From assembly GCA_964440115.1 (NCBI GenBank), contig CAYTPV010000001.1, forward strand, positions 186,001 through 250,000: DNA of 64,000 bases, given 5' to 3'. Position 1 is the stretch's first letter. Each line of letters begins with the position of its first letter. Both the position numbers and the translations under genes were made by a program. This DNA is from JAEWWD01 sp964440115. Its GTDB lineage: Bacteria; Bacillota; Clostridia; Christensenellales; CAG-138. Under the pieces are notes generated by a model. It had not been told where the DNA came from, did not search any database, and was given only the letters and a program-made list of their open reading frames with translations. This document shows positions 15,668 to 25,047 of the stretch, one piece after another.

Positions 15668-16414
15668 ATGAGCAAAAACGAGATCGGAACCACAAATAGC
15701 GGATTTCTGAAGCTGCACGATTTCAATATGAGCGCGGCCATGGCCGAGGAACTCGATGGCCTCAACATCAATTTTGAACGCATCAAGATACCGGCAGGCG
15801 GCAGTACCGTGTTCGAACTGCCCGGCGAGGAAACCGACGAACCGGAAATGGCCAAGGAGTTCAGCGGCGTCATCCTGTGGCACCATCCGCTGTTCGCCTT
15901 TTATACAGATAAGTACACCGGGGCTAACAATCCGCCCGTTTGCGGCAGCTTCGATGGTGTGACCGGTGAGGGCGTGCCCGGCGGTTGCTGTTCCAAGTGT
16001 CCGCACAACCAGTTCGGCTCCGGTGAAAACGGCTCCAAGGCATGCAAAAACCGCCGCCGCATCTATGTTTTGCGCGAGGGTGAGATCTTCCCGCTCCTGC
16101 TCAGCCTGCCCACCGGCTCGCTCAAGGAGTTTACCCGCTACATCAAGCGCCTGCTGGGAAAGGGCAAGAAATCCAACGCTGTCGTGACACGCTTTTCTCT
16201 CAAAAAAGCAATGAGCGCAAGTGGCATCGCCTATTCACAGGCGCAGTTCAACATCGACCGAGACCTGAACGCCGAGGAGTGCTCACTGATTTCGACTCTG
16301 ACCGAGCAGGTCAAGGCGCATAGCAAGCGAGTCGCCTTTGAGGTGGACGAACCTATGGAGTATGCGCCCACGATCGACCCCGAAACAGGTGAAATCATAG
16401 AGCCTTTGCGTTAA
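15668..16414 (+). CDS. phage replication-module protein with a CCxKC-type metal cluster
   Basis: 248 residues. A central cluster CCSKCPHNQFGS with an earlier Cys (PVCGSFD) and later Cys (KACKNRRR) near residues 98-124 probably binds zinc. The rest is beta-rich (EFSGVILWHHPLFAFYTDKY), and the acidic tail ends in DPETGEIIEPLR, as in single-strand DNA-binding proteins whose tails recruit partners. GGAGGAA sets the ATG at 15668. Lying just upstream of the DNA polymerase, it may act as a single-strand binding or loading factor; that is inference. Confidence 0.75.
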   Translation: MSKNEIGTTNSGFLKLHDFNMSAAMAEELDGLNINFERIKIPAGGSTVFELPGEETDEPEMAKEFSGVILWHHPLFAFYTDKYTGANNPPVCGSFDGVTGEGVPGGCCSKCPHNQFGSGENGSKACKNRRRIYVLREGEIFPLLLSLPTGSLKEFTRYIKRLLGKGKKSNAVVTRFSLKKAMSASGIAYSQAQFNIDRDLNAEECSLISTLTEQVKAHSKRVAFEVDEPMEYAPTIDPETGEIIEPLR

Positions 16415-16481
16415 TCGACTCGCCCGGCACGAGTGGGAGGTACACCCTCCCCCTCAGCCATGGGCAGACAGGAGCAGATAG

Positions 16482-18404
16482 ATGCCATACAGGTGCGTGA
16501 CAGTACCTAAAGAAATACACGAGTACCTCCATGGCGCGGCTATCGTCGCGTTCGACTTTGAAACGGCACCGCTGGAGGAATACCGTAGCGAAGAAAAGGC
16601 CGCGTTGGATGCACATAAATCCATCATCGTCGGCGTGAGCCTATCCACCGCCGAGGACAGCGCCATATATGTACCGCTCCGGCACCGCACCGGCGAAAAC
16701 GCCGATTCGCCGGAAGCGGTCCTGGCGGCATTGCGCTCAGATTTGTTTGAAAACCCCACTATCCTTAAGATCGCCCATAACCTCACGTTCGAGGCGATGT
16801 TCCTTTACGCGCTGGGCATCGTAGTCCAACCGCCCTGCTACGACACCATTTCAGCGGCACAGATGACGCTCAAAAATAACACGCAGTTCCGGTCGCTGTC
16901 GGACAGCGGCCTCAAGACCTTAGTACCCGAGTTGTTCGGCATAGAGCTGCCGGGATTCGAGGAAGTGACGGCAGGTCGGTTCTTTGACAATCTTGATCCG
17001 CAGGATCCGGAAACCGTGCGTTACGCCTGCGCCGACAGCGATTACGCGCTGCGGCTTTACCATCTTTTCAACGGTTGGCTTGATCGTTACCTGCCCAAGC
17101 ACCGCTTCATCGTGGAGGAGATCGAGTCCCCTACGGCCGTATACTGCGGCCTCATGAAGTACAACGGCCTGCTGGCCGATCAGACGCGAATGCTGGAAAA
17201 GCAGGCGGAAGCCGTGCACAAGCTCCGACAGCTTCGTGAGGAGATCGCCTTCTTGATCGGTGACGTGAACATCGGCGCGAACGCGGGCACGTCGGCGTTC
17301 AAACAGTACCTGTTCAACGACCTCGGGCTCCCGGTGTTGAAAACCACCGCCAAATACCAGGAGGCGGCGGACGATGAGGTCATGATCCTGCTCGCCGAGT
17401 GGTGCCGGGACAACCGCCCGGAATTGGTGCCTTTGTTTGAGTTGGTGCAGGAGTACAGGCGCTGGGGCAAGCTCAAGTCCACTTATCTGGACGGGTATCT
17501 GCAACACATCAATGCGGCCACTGGGCGCATCCACCCTGACCTTATGCCGCTGGGCACGGAAACCGGGCGTTTCGCCAGTCGAAAGCCCAACCTACAGAAC
17601 ATGCCGCGTGCGGACGGCGATGCGGTCGGCGTCAGGAGCTTTATCGTTGCCCCCGTGGGCAAGGTGCTGCTATCGTTGGACTTCTCCCAGATCGAGCTGC
17701 GCGTTGGCGCATTCTACTGCCGGGATGAAAAGATGCTCGAAACCTATCGCGTAGGTGGCGATATACATGCGCAGACCACTTCGGTCATTTACGGTATCCC
17801 GTTCGCGCAGGCGGCGGACAAGCACGCCGAGCACTACAAGGAGCGGCGCGTAATCGCGAAAAACTGCAACTTCGGAGTGTTCTTCGGGCTGTTTGCAAAG
17901 GGCCTGCAGCGGACGCTCAAGTTCAAAGCGGGCTTGATCACGCCGCTTTCGGAGTGCGAGAGCATTATCGACAACCTCAAAGCGGGTTACCCGCGTCTGG
18001 CCGCATGGCAGGAGGAAGTCAAACAGCGGGCGGAGTTCCGAAAGTATACACAAACGCACCTGGGCCGCCGCCGTTACCTCCCGGGCATATCCTCATCTGA
18101 TTGGGGCAAGAAGTCCTTTGCGCAGCGATGCGCACTCAACACCCCGATCCAAGGTACCGCCGCCGACATTCTCAAGCTGGCGCTCGGGCGCATCCTGACC
18201 GGCCTGCCAGAGCGCATGTGGCTCAAGCCCCTGCTGCAGGTTCATGACGAGCTGGTCTTTGAATTACCGGAAGGCAGGGTAATCGAGGCGGTCGCTTTCA
18301 TTAAAACCTGTATGGAAGCACAGCCCTTTCCCGAATTCGACGTGCCGATCGTCGCTGAGGCGGCCTGCGGGCCGAACTTTGGCAACATGGCAGAAATGGA
18401 GTAA
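16482..18404 (+). CDS. family A DNA polymerase with 3'-5' exonuclease domain
   Basis: 640 residues, the phage-type polymerase without a 5' nuclease. Exonuclease domain, residues about 20-190: IVAFDFETAPL (Exo I, Asp/Glu), IAHNLTFEAMFLYALG (Exo II), RYACADSDYALRLYHLF (Exo III). Polymerase domain: motif A LSLDFSQIELRVG near residue 399, motif B RRVIAKNCNFGVFFGLFA near 460, motif C QVHDELVFELP near 587. All catalytic acidic residues are present. It copies phage DNA with proofreading. AGGAG lies 8 bases before the ATG. The next gene starts 4 bases after the stop. Confidence 0.97.
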   Translation: MPYRCVTVPKEIHEYLHGAAIVAFDFETAPLEEYRSEEKAALDAHKSIIVGVSLSTAEDSAIYVPLRHRTGENADSPEAVLAALRSDLFENPTILKIAHNLTFEAMFLYALGIVVQPPCYDTISAAQMTLKNNTQFRSLSDSGLKTLVPELFGIELPGFEEVTAGRFFDNLDPQDPETVRYACADSDYALRLYHLFNGWLDRYLPKHRFIVEEIESPTAVYCGLMKYNGLLADQTRMLEKQAEAVHKLRQLREEIAFLIGDVNIGANAGTSAFKQYLFNDLGLPVLKTTAKYQEAADDEVMILLAEWCRDNRPELVPLFELVQEYRRWGKLKSTYLDGYLQHINAATGRIHPDLMPLGTETGRFASRKPNLQNMPRADGDAVGVRSFIVAPVGKVLLSLDFSQIELRVGAFYCRDEKMLETYRVGGDIHAQTTSVIYGIPFAQAADKHAEHYKERRVIAKNCNFGVFFGLFAKGLQRTLKFKAGLITPLSECESIIDNLKAGYPRLAAWQEEVKQRAEFRKYTQTHLGRRRYLPGISSSDWGKKSFAQRCALNTPIQGTAADILKLALGRILTGLPERMWLKPLLQVHDELVFELPEGRVIEAVAFIKTCMEAQPFPEFDVPIVAEAACGPNFGNMAEME

Positions 18405-18408
18405 CAAC

Positions 18409-18831
18409 ATGGGAATTAACATATTCAACCATGAGCACTATGCCGATCCCACGGCCTGCGCGGCGCTCACCCGCATCGAGCAGGCCGCCAGAAAAACATT
18501 TAAGCCCTGCGTATTCATCTGTTCCCCCTATGCCGGGGACACCGAGCGCAACGTGGAGCACGCACGCCGGTATTGTCGCTATGCAGTATCCAAGAACTGC
18601 ATCCCCATCGCACCGCATGTTTACTTCCCTCAATTCATGGATGACGACGATCAGGAGCAGCGCGACCTGGGCCTATTCATGGGCATGGTGCTCATGAGCC
18701 GGTGTAAAGAACTATGGGTGTTCGGCAGCACCGTTTCTCGCGGCATGGCGGTGGAGATCGAAAAGGCGCAGCAACGCGGAATCCCCATCCGGTATTTCAA
18801 CACATGCTGCGAGGAGGTGCAGGCGGTATGA
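18409..18831 (+). CDS. DUF4406-type protein (nucleoside deoxyribosyltransferase-like fold)
   Basis: 140 residues. KPCVFICSPYAGDTERNVEH, then ARRYCRYAVSKNCIPIAPHV and SRCKELWVFGSTVSRGMAVE are the pattern of the DUF4406 family, a Rossmann-like fold related to nucleoside 2-deoxyribosyltransferases. Such proteins are common in phage replication operons and may act on nucleotides. The ATG at 18409 follows GGAG; the stop overlaps the primase start (ATGA). Confidence 0.82.
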   Translation: MGINIFNHEHYADPTACAALTRIEQAARKTFKPCVFICSPYAGDTERNVEHARRYCRYAVSKNCIPIAPHVYFPQFMDDDDQEQRDLGLFMGMVLMSRCKELWVFGSTVSRGMAVEIEKAQQRGIPIRYFNTCCEEVQAV

Positions 18832-21338
18832 AAAACATGAATATCCCGCTCGAGGAGTTCCTGCGGCCGCTCTTTGACCCCGGCGAAAAGATATGCTTGC
18901 GCATATTTGACGACCGCAAGACCGGCACGTTCAAGGGCGCGAAGCTCGAAACAACCATTGCCGATGTGCATGCGGCCGTGGAAATGCTGCACAAGCATAA
19001 CGAAAAGAATCGCGGTATTTATTTCGTGGTCAACTACGGTGGCCATGAAGATGCGGATATTACCCGCGTCAACGCGCAGTTCATGGAGTGCGATAATCTT
19101 TCCTTCGAGGAGCAGATGGCGCAGATTGATGCGTTCCCGCTTCCCCCCTCCCTCATTGTCAAGACCAAAAAATCGTTGCATACCTACTGGCTGGCGAAGG
19201 ACGCCGACGTCGCTTCCTTCCGTCGGGTGCAAAGGCGCCTCGTGGCATATTTCGGTGGTGATAAGACCTGTGTCAACGAAAGCCGCGTGCTGCGCCTGCC
19301 CGGCTTCCTTCACTGCAAGGAGGAGCCTGTCATGGTGGAGTGCGTCAGGTTTAGCCCCGAGCTGCGCTACACGCAGACCGAGCTGGAAGCCGTCCTTCCC
19401 GCCTTGGAGGACGAGGCCGCTGCCGTCGCCGGGCTGCAGCACAAAGGTTCTCGCAAGGGACTTGCGCTGGTTAGCCGACGATGCGATTTCATCCGGCATT
19501 GCACCGAAAACGCTGCGACGCTCAGGGAGCATGATTGGTATGCCATGATCACCAATCTCGCGGTGTTCGATGGCGGCAACATGCTCATCCATGAGCTTTC
19601 CGCCAAGTACCCCCAATACAAGGCAGCCGAAACGCAAGAGAAAATCAATCATTTCCTTGAGTCTGGAACCCGGCCCATGACCTGCAAGACCATCGCGGAG
19701 AAGGGCTTCTCCTGCCCGAAGCTCGGTACGGACGCATGCGCCTGCAAATCGCCCGCCGCGCTCTGCTACAAGCCGCTTTCCGTGGAGGACTTGCGTGTAT
19801 TTCTTGGAGAGCTTACGGTCTACAAATCCGCTGTCGATAATGTCGCGTTGGCACAGGGGTTCATCCGAGACTATCTTTACAACATCGATCCCGTTGTGGC
19901 GGCGACGTTCATCGAGTATGAAATGAAGGAGCATTTCGGCCTCAAGGCCGGTGCCATGAAGCCGCTGGTCGCGGTGCAGCGCGAGCTGAATAAAGCGTAT
20001 CGCGCCAACAAAGAGACCAAGCGCGAAACAGAAGGCTCCGAACTGCCCGATTGGTATGAAGCGACTGAGCGCGGCGGCCTTAGGTTCCTGCCAGGGCTGC
20101 TGTCCAACTTCATGGCGGAAAGCGTCAACGCCTTCTATGGCGCGGGTAGTTATTTCAGCTATCAGGATGGCGTGTATTCCGAAAGCGAGGATTTATGGGC
20201 TTCCGCCAAGGTACGCGAGTTCATGATCCCGCGCTACGCCAGCATGACAGCGATCAACGACGCTGTGGGCCAGTGGCGCATGCTCATCCGCAAGCCTGTG
20301 CGGGAGATCAATTGTAATGCTTTCATGATCAATGTGAAAAACGGCCTGTACAACGTGCTCGACGACAGTTTCAAGCCGCACACCCCTACGTATTATTCAA
20401 CCGTGCAGATCAATGCGACGTACAGCCCCGAGGCGAAGTGCCCTCAGTTTTTGAAGTTCCTGCGCAGCATTCTCAAAGATGCGGAAATACACCTTCTGCA
20501 GGAAATATTCGGTTACCTGCTGGTACCGGTGAACAAGGCGCAAAAATCCTTCGTGTTCGTGGGCGCACCCAACGCCGGGAAATCAACCTTGCTCTCGGTG
20601 GCGCAGGAGATATTGCTCGGCAGCGAAAACGTCAGTAATATCCCGTGGCAGAACCTCGCCGACCGTTTCAACAAGGCGGAGCTGTTTGGAAAGCTGGCCA
20701 ACATATTCGCCGACCTGCCCAGCAAAAGCATTGATGATAACGGCATGTTCAAGGCGCTCACCGGCGAGGACTACATCACCGCCGAGCGCAAGAACAAGGA
20801 CCCGTTCTCCTTCCGGCCATATGCACGGCTGCTGTTTTCCTGCAATGAGATCCCGCGCAACTACGGAGATCGCAGCGATGGCTTTTACCGCAGGCTCATC
20901 ATCCTCCGGTTTGAAAATGCGGTGCCGGAAGGTAAGCGTGACCCAAACCTTCGGGAAAAGTTCATGGCGGAGCGCGACGGTATCCTCATGTGGGCGCTGG
21001 CCGGGCTAAAGCGGCTGATCGCCAACAGCTATATATTCTCCGAGACCGAGGCAACCCGTGCGGAGCTCCTCCGATACAAGATTGAGAGCAACAGCGTGCT
21101 GTCCTTCGTGGAGGATTTCTGCGAGGTGGCCGAGGGCAAGGCGGCTTTGCGCGACGAGCTGTTCGTGCGGTACAGGGAGTATTGCGCCAACGCCGGGATG
21201 AAGCCGGTGTCGCAGACCAATTTCAACAAAGAGCTTGAAGCGAACCACGCTACAGTCAAGCGCGGGCGTGATAAGCTCTCCCGCCGACACATATGGCTCG
21301 GCATTTCTTTCTGTGAAGGGGGGAAGGACGCTGCTTGA
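18828..21338 (+). CDS. primase/SF3 helicase (VapE/D5-type) of the phage
   Basis: 836 residues. The N-terminal third resembles the RepB-type prim-pol domain of phage primases (DADITRVNAQFMECDNLSFE, RVLRLPGFLHCKEEP). A cysteine-bearing middle (FSCPKLGTDACACKSP) may bind zinc. The C-terminal third is an SF3 helicase: Walker A VGAPNAGKSTLLS near residue 581, Walker B-like ANIFADLPSKSI, sensor LLFSCNEIPRNYGD, arginine YRRLIILRF. It should open and prime the phage origin. GAGGAGG precedes the ATG at 18828, which overlaps the previous stop. With the polymerase and SNF2 protein it completes a self-contained replisome. Confidence 0.93.
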   Translation: MKNMNIPLEEFLRPLFDPGEKICLRIFDDRKTGTFKGAKLETTIADVHAAVEMLHKHNEKNRGIYFVVNYGGHEDADITRVNAQFMECDNLSFEEQMAQIDAFPLPPSLIVKTKKSLHTYWLAKDADVASFRRVQRRLVAYFGGDKTCVNESRVLRLPGFLHCKEEPVMVECVRFSPELRYTQTELEAVLPALEDEAAAVAGLQHKGSRKGLALVSRRCDFIRHCTENAATLREHDWYAMITNLAVFDGGNMLIHELSAKYPQYKAAETQEKINHFLESGTRPMTCKTIAEKGFSCPKLGTDACACKSPAALCYKPLSVEDLRVFLGELTVYKSAVDNVALAQGFIRDYLYNIDPVVAATFIEYEMKEHFGLKAGAMKPLVAVQRELNKAYRANKETKRETEGSELPDWYEATERGGLRFLPGLLSNFMAESVNAFYGAGSYFSYQDGVYSESEDLWASAKVREFMIPRYASMTAINDAVGQWRMLIRKPVREINCNAFMINVKNGLYNVLDDSFKPHTPTYYSTVQINATYSPEAKCPQFLKFLRSILKDAEIHLLQEIFGYLLVPVNKAQKSFVFVGAPNAGKSTLLSVAQEILLGSENVSNIPWQNLADRFNKAELFGKLANIFADLPSKSIDDNGMFKALTGEDYITAERKNKDPFSFRPYARLLFSCNEIPRNYGDRSDGFYRRLIILRFENAVPEGKRDPNLREKFMAERDGILMWALAGLKRLIANSYIFSETEATRAELLRYKIESNSVLSFVEDFCEVAEGKAALRDELFVRYREYCANAGMKPVSQTNFNKELEANHATVKRGRDKLSRRHIWLGISFCEGGKDAA

Positions 21339-21347
21339 CTAGGATTT

Positions 21348-21470
21348 GCGAACGGGGCGAACGAGAAAACCGGGGTTTTCCATTCCTTGCGTATATATAC
21401 CAGAGTGGTGTATGCACTAAAAAAAGAGAAAATATATAGGGAGCCCCATTTTCTTGTTCAACCCGTTCGC
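21348..21470. repeat. inverted repeat flanking the primase/VRR-NUC gap
   Basis: GCGAACGGG (21348-21356) is the exact complement of CCCGTTCGC (21462-21470); the left arm is followed by a second GCGAACG unit. The 105 bases between are AT-rich (runs of A and TATATA). An AT-rich segment bounded by GC-rich repeats beside the primase gene could be the phage origin, or an mRNA structure. No further support is visible. Confidence 0.4.
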
Positions 21471-21491
21471 GCCGGTCAACGTCCATGACAT

Positions 21492-21824
21492 ATGGCTGAA
21501 AAAAACATCGTCGCCGCAATCCTACGCTACCTAAAGACTGTGCCCAACTGCTTTGCATGGAAAGAGCATGGCGGTATGTACGGCACAGCCGGTCTGCCCG
21601 ATATCATCTGCTGCATTGGCGGCAGGTTCGTAGCCTTCGAGGTAAAAACACCATCGGGCAGGCTGACAAAGCTTCAAGGAATCACTATCCAAAAGATCAA
21701 TGCTGCAAAGGGCACTGCCTGCAAAGTTTCAAGTGTCGATGAAGTCCGGGCCGTGGTGGACGGCCTAAAAAACTTGAACTTGGAGGATAACCCGAATGAA
21801 AAACACATGTTTTGCCGCCCATAA
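21492..21824 (+). CDS. VRR-NUC domain nuclease
   Basis: 110 residues, nearly all one VRR-NUC domain of the PD-(D/E)XK superfamily: the pattern GTAGLPDIICCIGGRFVAFE followed by VKTPSGRLTKLQ carries Asp, Glu and Lys in the PD-(x)n-ExK order, with a downstream Gln. Stand-alone VRR-NUC proteins are frequent in phage replication modules, where they act as structure-specific nucleases such as Holliday-junction resolvases. There is no strong ribosome site at 21492. The 3' end overlaps the next gene by 29 bases. Confidence 0.9.
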   Translation: MAEKNIVAAILRYLKTVPNCFAWKEHGGMYGTAGLPDIICCIGGRFVAFEVKTPSGRLTKLQGITIQKINAAKGTACKVSSVDEVRAVVDGLKNLNLEDNPNEKHMFCRP

Positions 21825-22032
21825 GGACGGCTGCAAAATTCTCGACGTGGAGTGCTGCTCAACGAAGTGCTCCTTCCGCAAGACCAAGGCGCGGTATGAA
21901 CTGGACGCCCTTGCCGCCCTGGCGCACCTAGCGACGCTGCCCTCTCGTAAACAGCGCGCTATCTCCGAGAAATACTTCGACGGCAGCATGCCCTGGCTGG
22001 ATGTTGTGGAGGTAAAGAAACATGCACGCTAA
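21796..22032 (+). CDS. small cysteine-containing phage protein
   Basis: 78 residues beginning MKNTCFAAHKDGCKILDVEC with a Cys cluster (CFAAHKDGC, VECCSTKC) that may bind zinc, followed by helices that include LAHLATLPSRKQRAISEKYF. TTGGAGGA precedes the ATG at 21796. Similar short proteins sit before the ArpU/DUF1492-type gene in many clostridial prophages. Function unknown. Confidence 0.75.
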   Translation: MKNTCFAAHKDGCKILDVECCSTKCSFRKTKARYELDALAALAHLATLPSRKQRAISEKYFDGSMPWLDVVEVKKHAR

Positions 22033-22465
22033 AGCTTTCTTGGAACGGGCCGCGCGGCTCGATATGCTCATCCAAGCCAAGCTGGAGCAGGCGGAGCAGC
22101 TTCGCTCCCTGGCATACAAGATCACCAGCGTTCTGCGTATCGAAGGCGCAACCTCCACCGGGGGCACACCCAAGAGCGCGCTGGAGAATTCGGTGATCAA
22201 GCTCTGCATGGCCGAACAGGAACTGGACCGTCAAATCGACCGCTTCGTGGACACCAAGCGTGAGATAGAAAACCTACTGGCATATATGGAGGATATCGAC
22301 GAACGTACGCTGCTAGAATGGCGGTACCTATGCATGAAGCCGTGGCCTGATATCGCCTTCGCGATGCATTACAGCACATCGTATTTATACCAGCTTCACA
22401 GGAGGGCGCTGGAGAGCTTTGAAACGATCCTCCGAACAAAAGAGTCGGTTTTAAGGGGTGTGTAG
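22022..22465 (+). CDS. DUF1492-type late-gene regulator (sigma-like HTH)
   Basis: 147 residues. N-terminal helical region (IQAKLEQAEQLRSLAYKITS) and a C-terminal helix-turn-helix (DERTLLEWRYLCMKPWPDIA, then FAMHYSTSYLYQLHRRALES). This matches the DUF1492/ArpU-like proteins placed between the replication and packaging modules of Gram-positive phages, which switch on late transcription. It overlaps the previous gene by 11 bases. A strong terminator follows at 22538, closing the early operon, and the late genes begin directly after it. Confidence 0.85.
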   Translation: MHAKAFLERAARLDMLIQAKLEQAEQLRSLAYKITSVLRIEGATSTGGTPKSALENSVIKLCMAEQELDRQIDRFVDTKREIENLLAYMEDIDERTLLEWRYLCMKPWPDIAFAMHYSTSYLYQLHRRALESFETILRTKESVLRGV

Positions 22466-22537
22466 TGTTTCATACGATATGGACAACACAATAGGCTCAA
22501 AGGTGGTATAATAGTATCATCGAAGTATATCCAAGAG

Positions 22538-22571
22538 GCCCTTGCAGGAGCAATTCCGCAAGGGCTTTTTT
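22538..22571 (+). terminator. intrinsic terminator at the end of the early operon
   Basis: GCCCTTGC (22538-22545) pairs with GCAAGGGC (22558-22565), followed by six Ts. It separates the replication/regulatory genes from the packaging genes. An upstream TATAAT-like run near 22507-22513 may mark a late promoter, but no matching -35 is clear. Confidence 0.85.
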
Positions 22572-22593
22572 GTTGCCCGCAGGAGGTCCGCCC

Positions 22594-22956
22594 ATGCCGA
22601 GAAAACCCAAACGTCCCTGCGGCCATCCCGGCTGCCCCAAGCTAACTGAAGGCAGGTTCTGCGAGGAGCATGCCAGGCAGGAAGCCCGGCGCTACGAACA
22701 ATATGGGCGCGACCCTGCCACAAAGAAACGCTATGGCAGAGCATGGAAACGCATACGCGACCGATACATCGCTGCGCACCCATTGTGCGAGCAATGTAAG
22801 AAGGAAGGCAGGATCACCCCGGCACAGGAGATACACCACATTCTACCGCTCTCGCGTGGCGGCACCCATTTGGAAGATAACCTCATGGCTTTATGCAAAC
22901 CTTGTCATTCCGCAATCACCGCTCGTGAAGGCGGACGCTGGTCAAGGAAAAACTGA
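22594..22956 (+). CDS. HNH endonuclease of the packaging module
   Basis: 120 residues. Zinc-finger pairs CGHPGC and CEEH at the N-terminus; the HNH core is LCEQCKKEGRITPAQEIHHI, LPLSRGGTHLEDNLMALCK, PCHSAITARE, with both CxxC zinc pairs and the catalytic His present. In HK97-type phages the HNH protein lies next to TerS and is needed with terminase for DNA packaging cleavage. AGGAGG is 8 bases before the ATG at 22594. The 200 bases after its stop hold no gene. Confidence 0.93.
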   Translation: MPRKPKRPCGHPGCPKLTEGRFCEEHARQEARRYEQYGRDPATKKRYGRAWKRIRDRYIAAHPLCEQCKKEGRITPAQEIHHILPLSRGGTHLEDNLMALCKPCHSAITAREGGRWSRKN

Positions 22957-23158
22957 TCTGCCGAGATCGGGGCTAAACTGTAGCCCTAACCACTCTACAA
23001 TACGAAAGTGGATGAACCTAAAATGTAGATCCATCCACCCGAGGGGCGGCCAGAATCTCTGTGCCGTTTCGCTCGGGCACCGGGCGTAGGGTCACGCGCG
23101 AAAAAATTCAGGTTCAAACGAGGGATTAACCCACCACAGCCATGAGGAGGTGACGCCG

Positions 23159-23737
23159 GTGGCAAAAGACGGAACCAACAGAGGCGGCCGCCGCGTGCGT
23201 GCCGGGGATAAACCACAGCCTCTTGCAGATAAAATCGCCAAAGGCAAGTCGGCTAAAATTCTGGAAGTCACAGATCTGCAACCGGACTCGATACTCGTAG
23301 CAGGAGATTTGGATGGCGCCTCCGATTTATCCAGAGAGGATATGCCTGCACCTGGCGACTACCTTAGCGCAAGGCAAAAGGACGGGAAGCCGCTCGGTGC
23401 GGCTGCGCTTTACACTGAAACATGGAAGTGGCTGAAGAATCGCGGGTGCGAAACGTTAGTCAATCCGCGTCTGATAGAAGCCTACGCGCAGGCGTTTACG
23501 CGTTTCATCCAATGCGAGGAGGCCATCAGCACATACGGACTTCTAGGAAAGCACCCCACGACTGGTGGCGCTATCACCAGCCCTTTCGTCCAGATGAGCC
23601 AGTCATTCCAGAAGCAGGCTAACCTCCTCTGGTACGAAATTTTTGACATCGTCAAGCAGAACTGCACCACGGCCTTTGTGGGTAATCCGCAGGACGACAT
23701 CATGGAAGCCCTTCTGTCGGGCAGGAAAGGTAGATAA
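23159..23737 (+). CDS. terminase small subunit, P27 family
   Basis: 192 residues. P27-type layout: basic N-terminus (KDGTNRGGRRVRAGDKPQPL), a central domain (LGAAALYTETWKWLKNRGCE, YAQAFTRFIQCEEAISTYGL) and a conserved end (TSPFVQMSQSFQKQANLLW). It recognises the packaging site and recruits TerL. GAGGAGG lies 8 bases ahead of GTG 23159; another GTG at 23150 overlaps the ribosome site and is rejected. Confidence 0.9.
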   Translation: MAKDGTNRGGRRVRAGDKPQPLADKIAKGKSAKILEVTDLQPDSILVAGDLDGASDLSREDMPAPGDYLSARQKDGKPLGAAALYTETWKWLKNRGCETLVNPRLIEAYAQAFTRFIQCEEAISTYGLLGKHPTTGGAITSPFVQMSQSFQKQANLLWYEIFDIVKQNCTTAFVGNPQDDIMEALLSGRKGR

Positions 23738-23742
23738 CGGCT

Positions 23743-24981
23743 ATGCATACAACTGACCGTTTTGAAAAAGTGGATATAGACAAACTGGTGCCATATGCCC
23801 GTAACGCCCGTACCCATAGCAAGGAGCAGATACTGCAACTTCGGGCTTCCTTACGTGAGTTCGGCTTTGTGAACCCGGTCATCGTGGATAGGGATTTGAA
23901 TATTATCGCCGGTCATGGGCGCATCCTCGCCGCCAAGGAAGAAGGCATTGCTGACGTCCCCTGCGTATTTGCGGAACACCTGACAGACGCCCAAAAGCGG
24001 GCTTACATCATTGCAGACAACCGCCTGGCTCTGAACGCAGGCTGGGATGCCGAAATGCTGTCTGTTGAGATTGCGGATTTGCAGGGTGCTGACTTCGATA
24101 TTTCCCTCCTTGGCTTTGACGATGCAGAACTCAATAAGCTCATGGGCTCCATTGATGACGTTAAAGATGATGACTTCGATGTGGACGCCGAACTACAAAA
24201 GCCCGCCGTTACCAAACCAGGTGATCTATGGCTCCTTGGTCGGCACCGGCTAGTCTGCGGTGATAGTACCAAAGCGGAAACCTTTGATTTGCTGATGGAC
24301 GGTAAGGCAGCGAACCTCACAGTGACCGACCCACCGTACAACGTAAATTATGAAGGCACGGCAGGAAAAATCAGAAATGATAACATGGCAGACGAGAAGT
24401 TCCACCAGTTCCTCTTGGACGCGTTCACCCTCACCGAAAAGGTTATGGCAAAGGACGCGTCCATTTATGTGTTTCACGCAGACACTGAGGGGTTGAACTT
24501 CCGTAAGGCTTTTGCGGCAGCCGGGTTCTACCTCTCCGGCACATGTATTTGGAAAAAGCAGTCGCTGGTACTAGGGCGTTCTCCGTATCAATGGCAGCAT
24601 GAGCCGGTACTCTTCGGCTGGAAGAAGTCCGGCAAGCACGCCTGGTATTCTGATCGCAAGCAATCAACCATCTGGGAATTCGACAAACCCAAAAAGAATA
24701 CCGACCACCCCACCATGAAGCCTGTGCCGCTGATCGCATATCCCATTCTCAATTCCAGCATGACAGGTTGTATTGTTCTTGACCCGTTTGGGGGTTCAGG
24801 TAGCACGCTCATTGCCTGTGAACAGACGGATCGATCTTGTTACACCATTGAGCTTGACGAAAAGTATTGCGACGTGATCGTGAAGCGGTTTCTCGAGGGT
24901 GGCGGTAACACAGATCACGTATTTTTAATGCGTGACGGCATCGAATACAAGTATTGCGATGTGCCGGAAAACATCACATAA
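23743..24981 (+). CDS. DNA N6-adenine/N4-cytosine methyltransferase with ParB-like N-terminus
   Basis: 412 residues. Residues about 7-90 are a ParB/sulfiredoxin-like nuclease-fold domain (NARTHSKEQILQLRASLREF, IIAGHGRILAAKEEGI). The methylase part has catalytic motif IV as DPPYNVNYEG near residue 196, and the SAM-binding motif LDPFGGSGSTLIAC near 347; this motif order fits the beta class. It probably methylates phage DNA to evade host restriction, or marks packaging. It starts 5 bases after TerS. No cognate restriction enzyme is next to it. Confidence 0.93.
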   Translation: MHTTDRFEKVDIDKLVPYARNARTHSKEQILQLRASLREFGFVNPVIVDRDLNIIAGHGRILAAKEEGIADVPCVFAEHLTDAQKRAYIIADNRLALNAGWDAEMLSVEIADLQGADFDISLLGFDDAELNKLMGSIDDVKDDDFDVDAELQKPAVTKPGDLWLLGRHRLVCGDSTKAETFDLLMDGKAANLTVTDPPYNVNYEGTAGKIRNDNMADEKFHQFLLDAFTLTEKVMAKDASIYVFHADTEGLNFRKAFAAAGFYLSGTCIWKKQSLVLGRSPYQWQHEPVLFGWKKSGKHAWYSDRKQSTIWEFDKPKKNTDHPTMKPVPLIAYPILNSSMTGCIVLDPFGGSGSTLIACEQTDRSCYTIELDEKYCDVIVKRFLEGGGNTDHVFLMRDGIEYKYCDVPENIT

Positions 24982-25047
24982 AAGCTTGCAATTTCCGAGC
25001 ATTTGAGCAATGTATATGACTACCAAAAAGAAAGGTGGTCTTTTAAC

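Noticed and set aside
18651..19934. A 427-codon minus-strand frame opposite the primase gene
   Set aside because: It lies entirely across two strongly supported phage genes and shows no domain or ribosome site.
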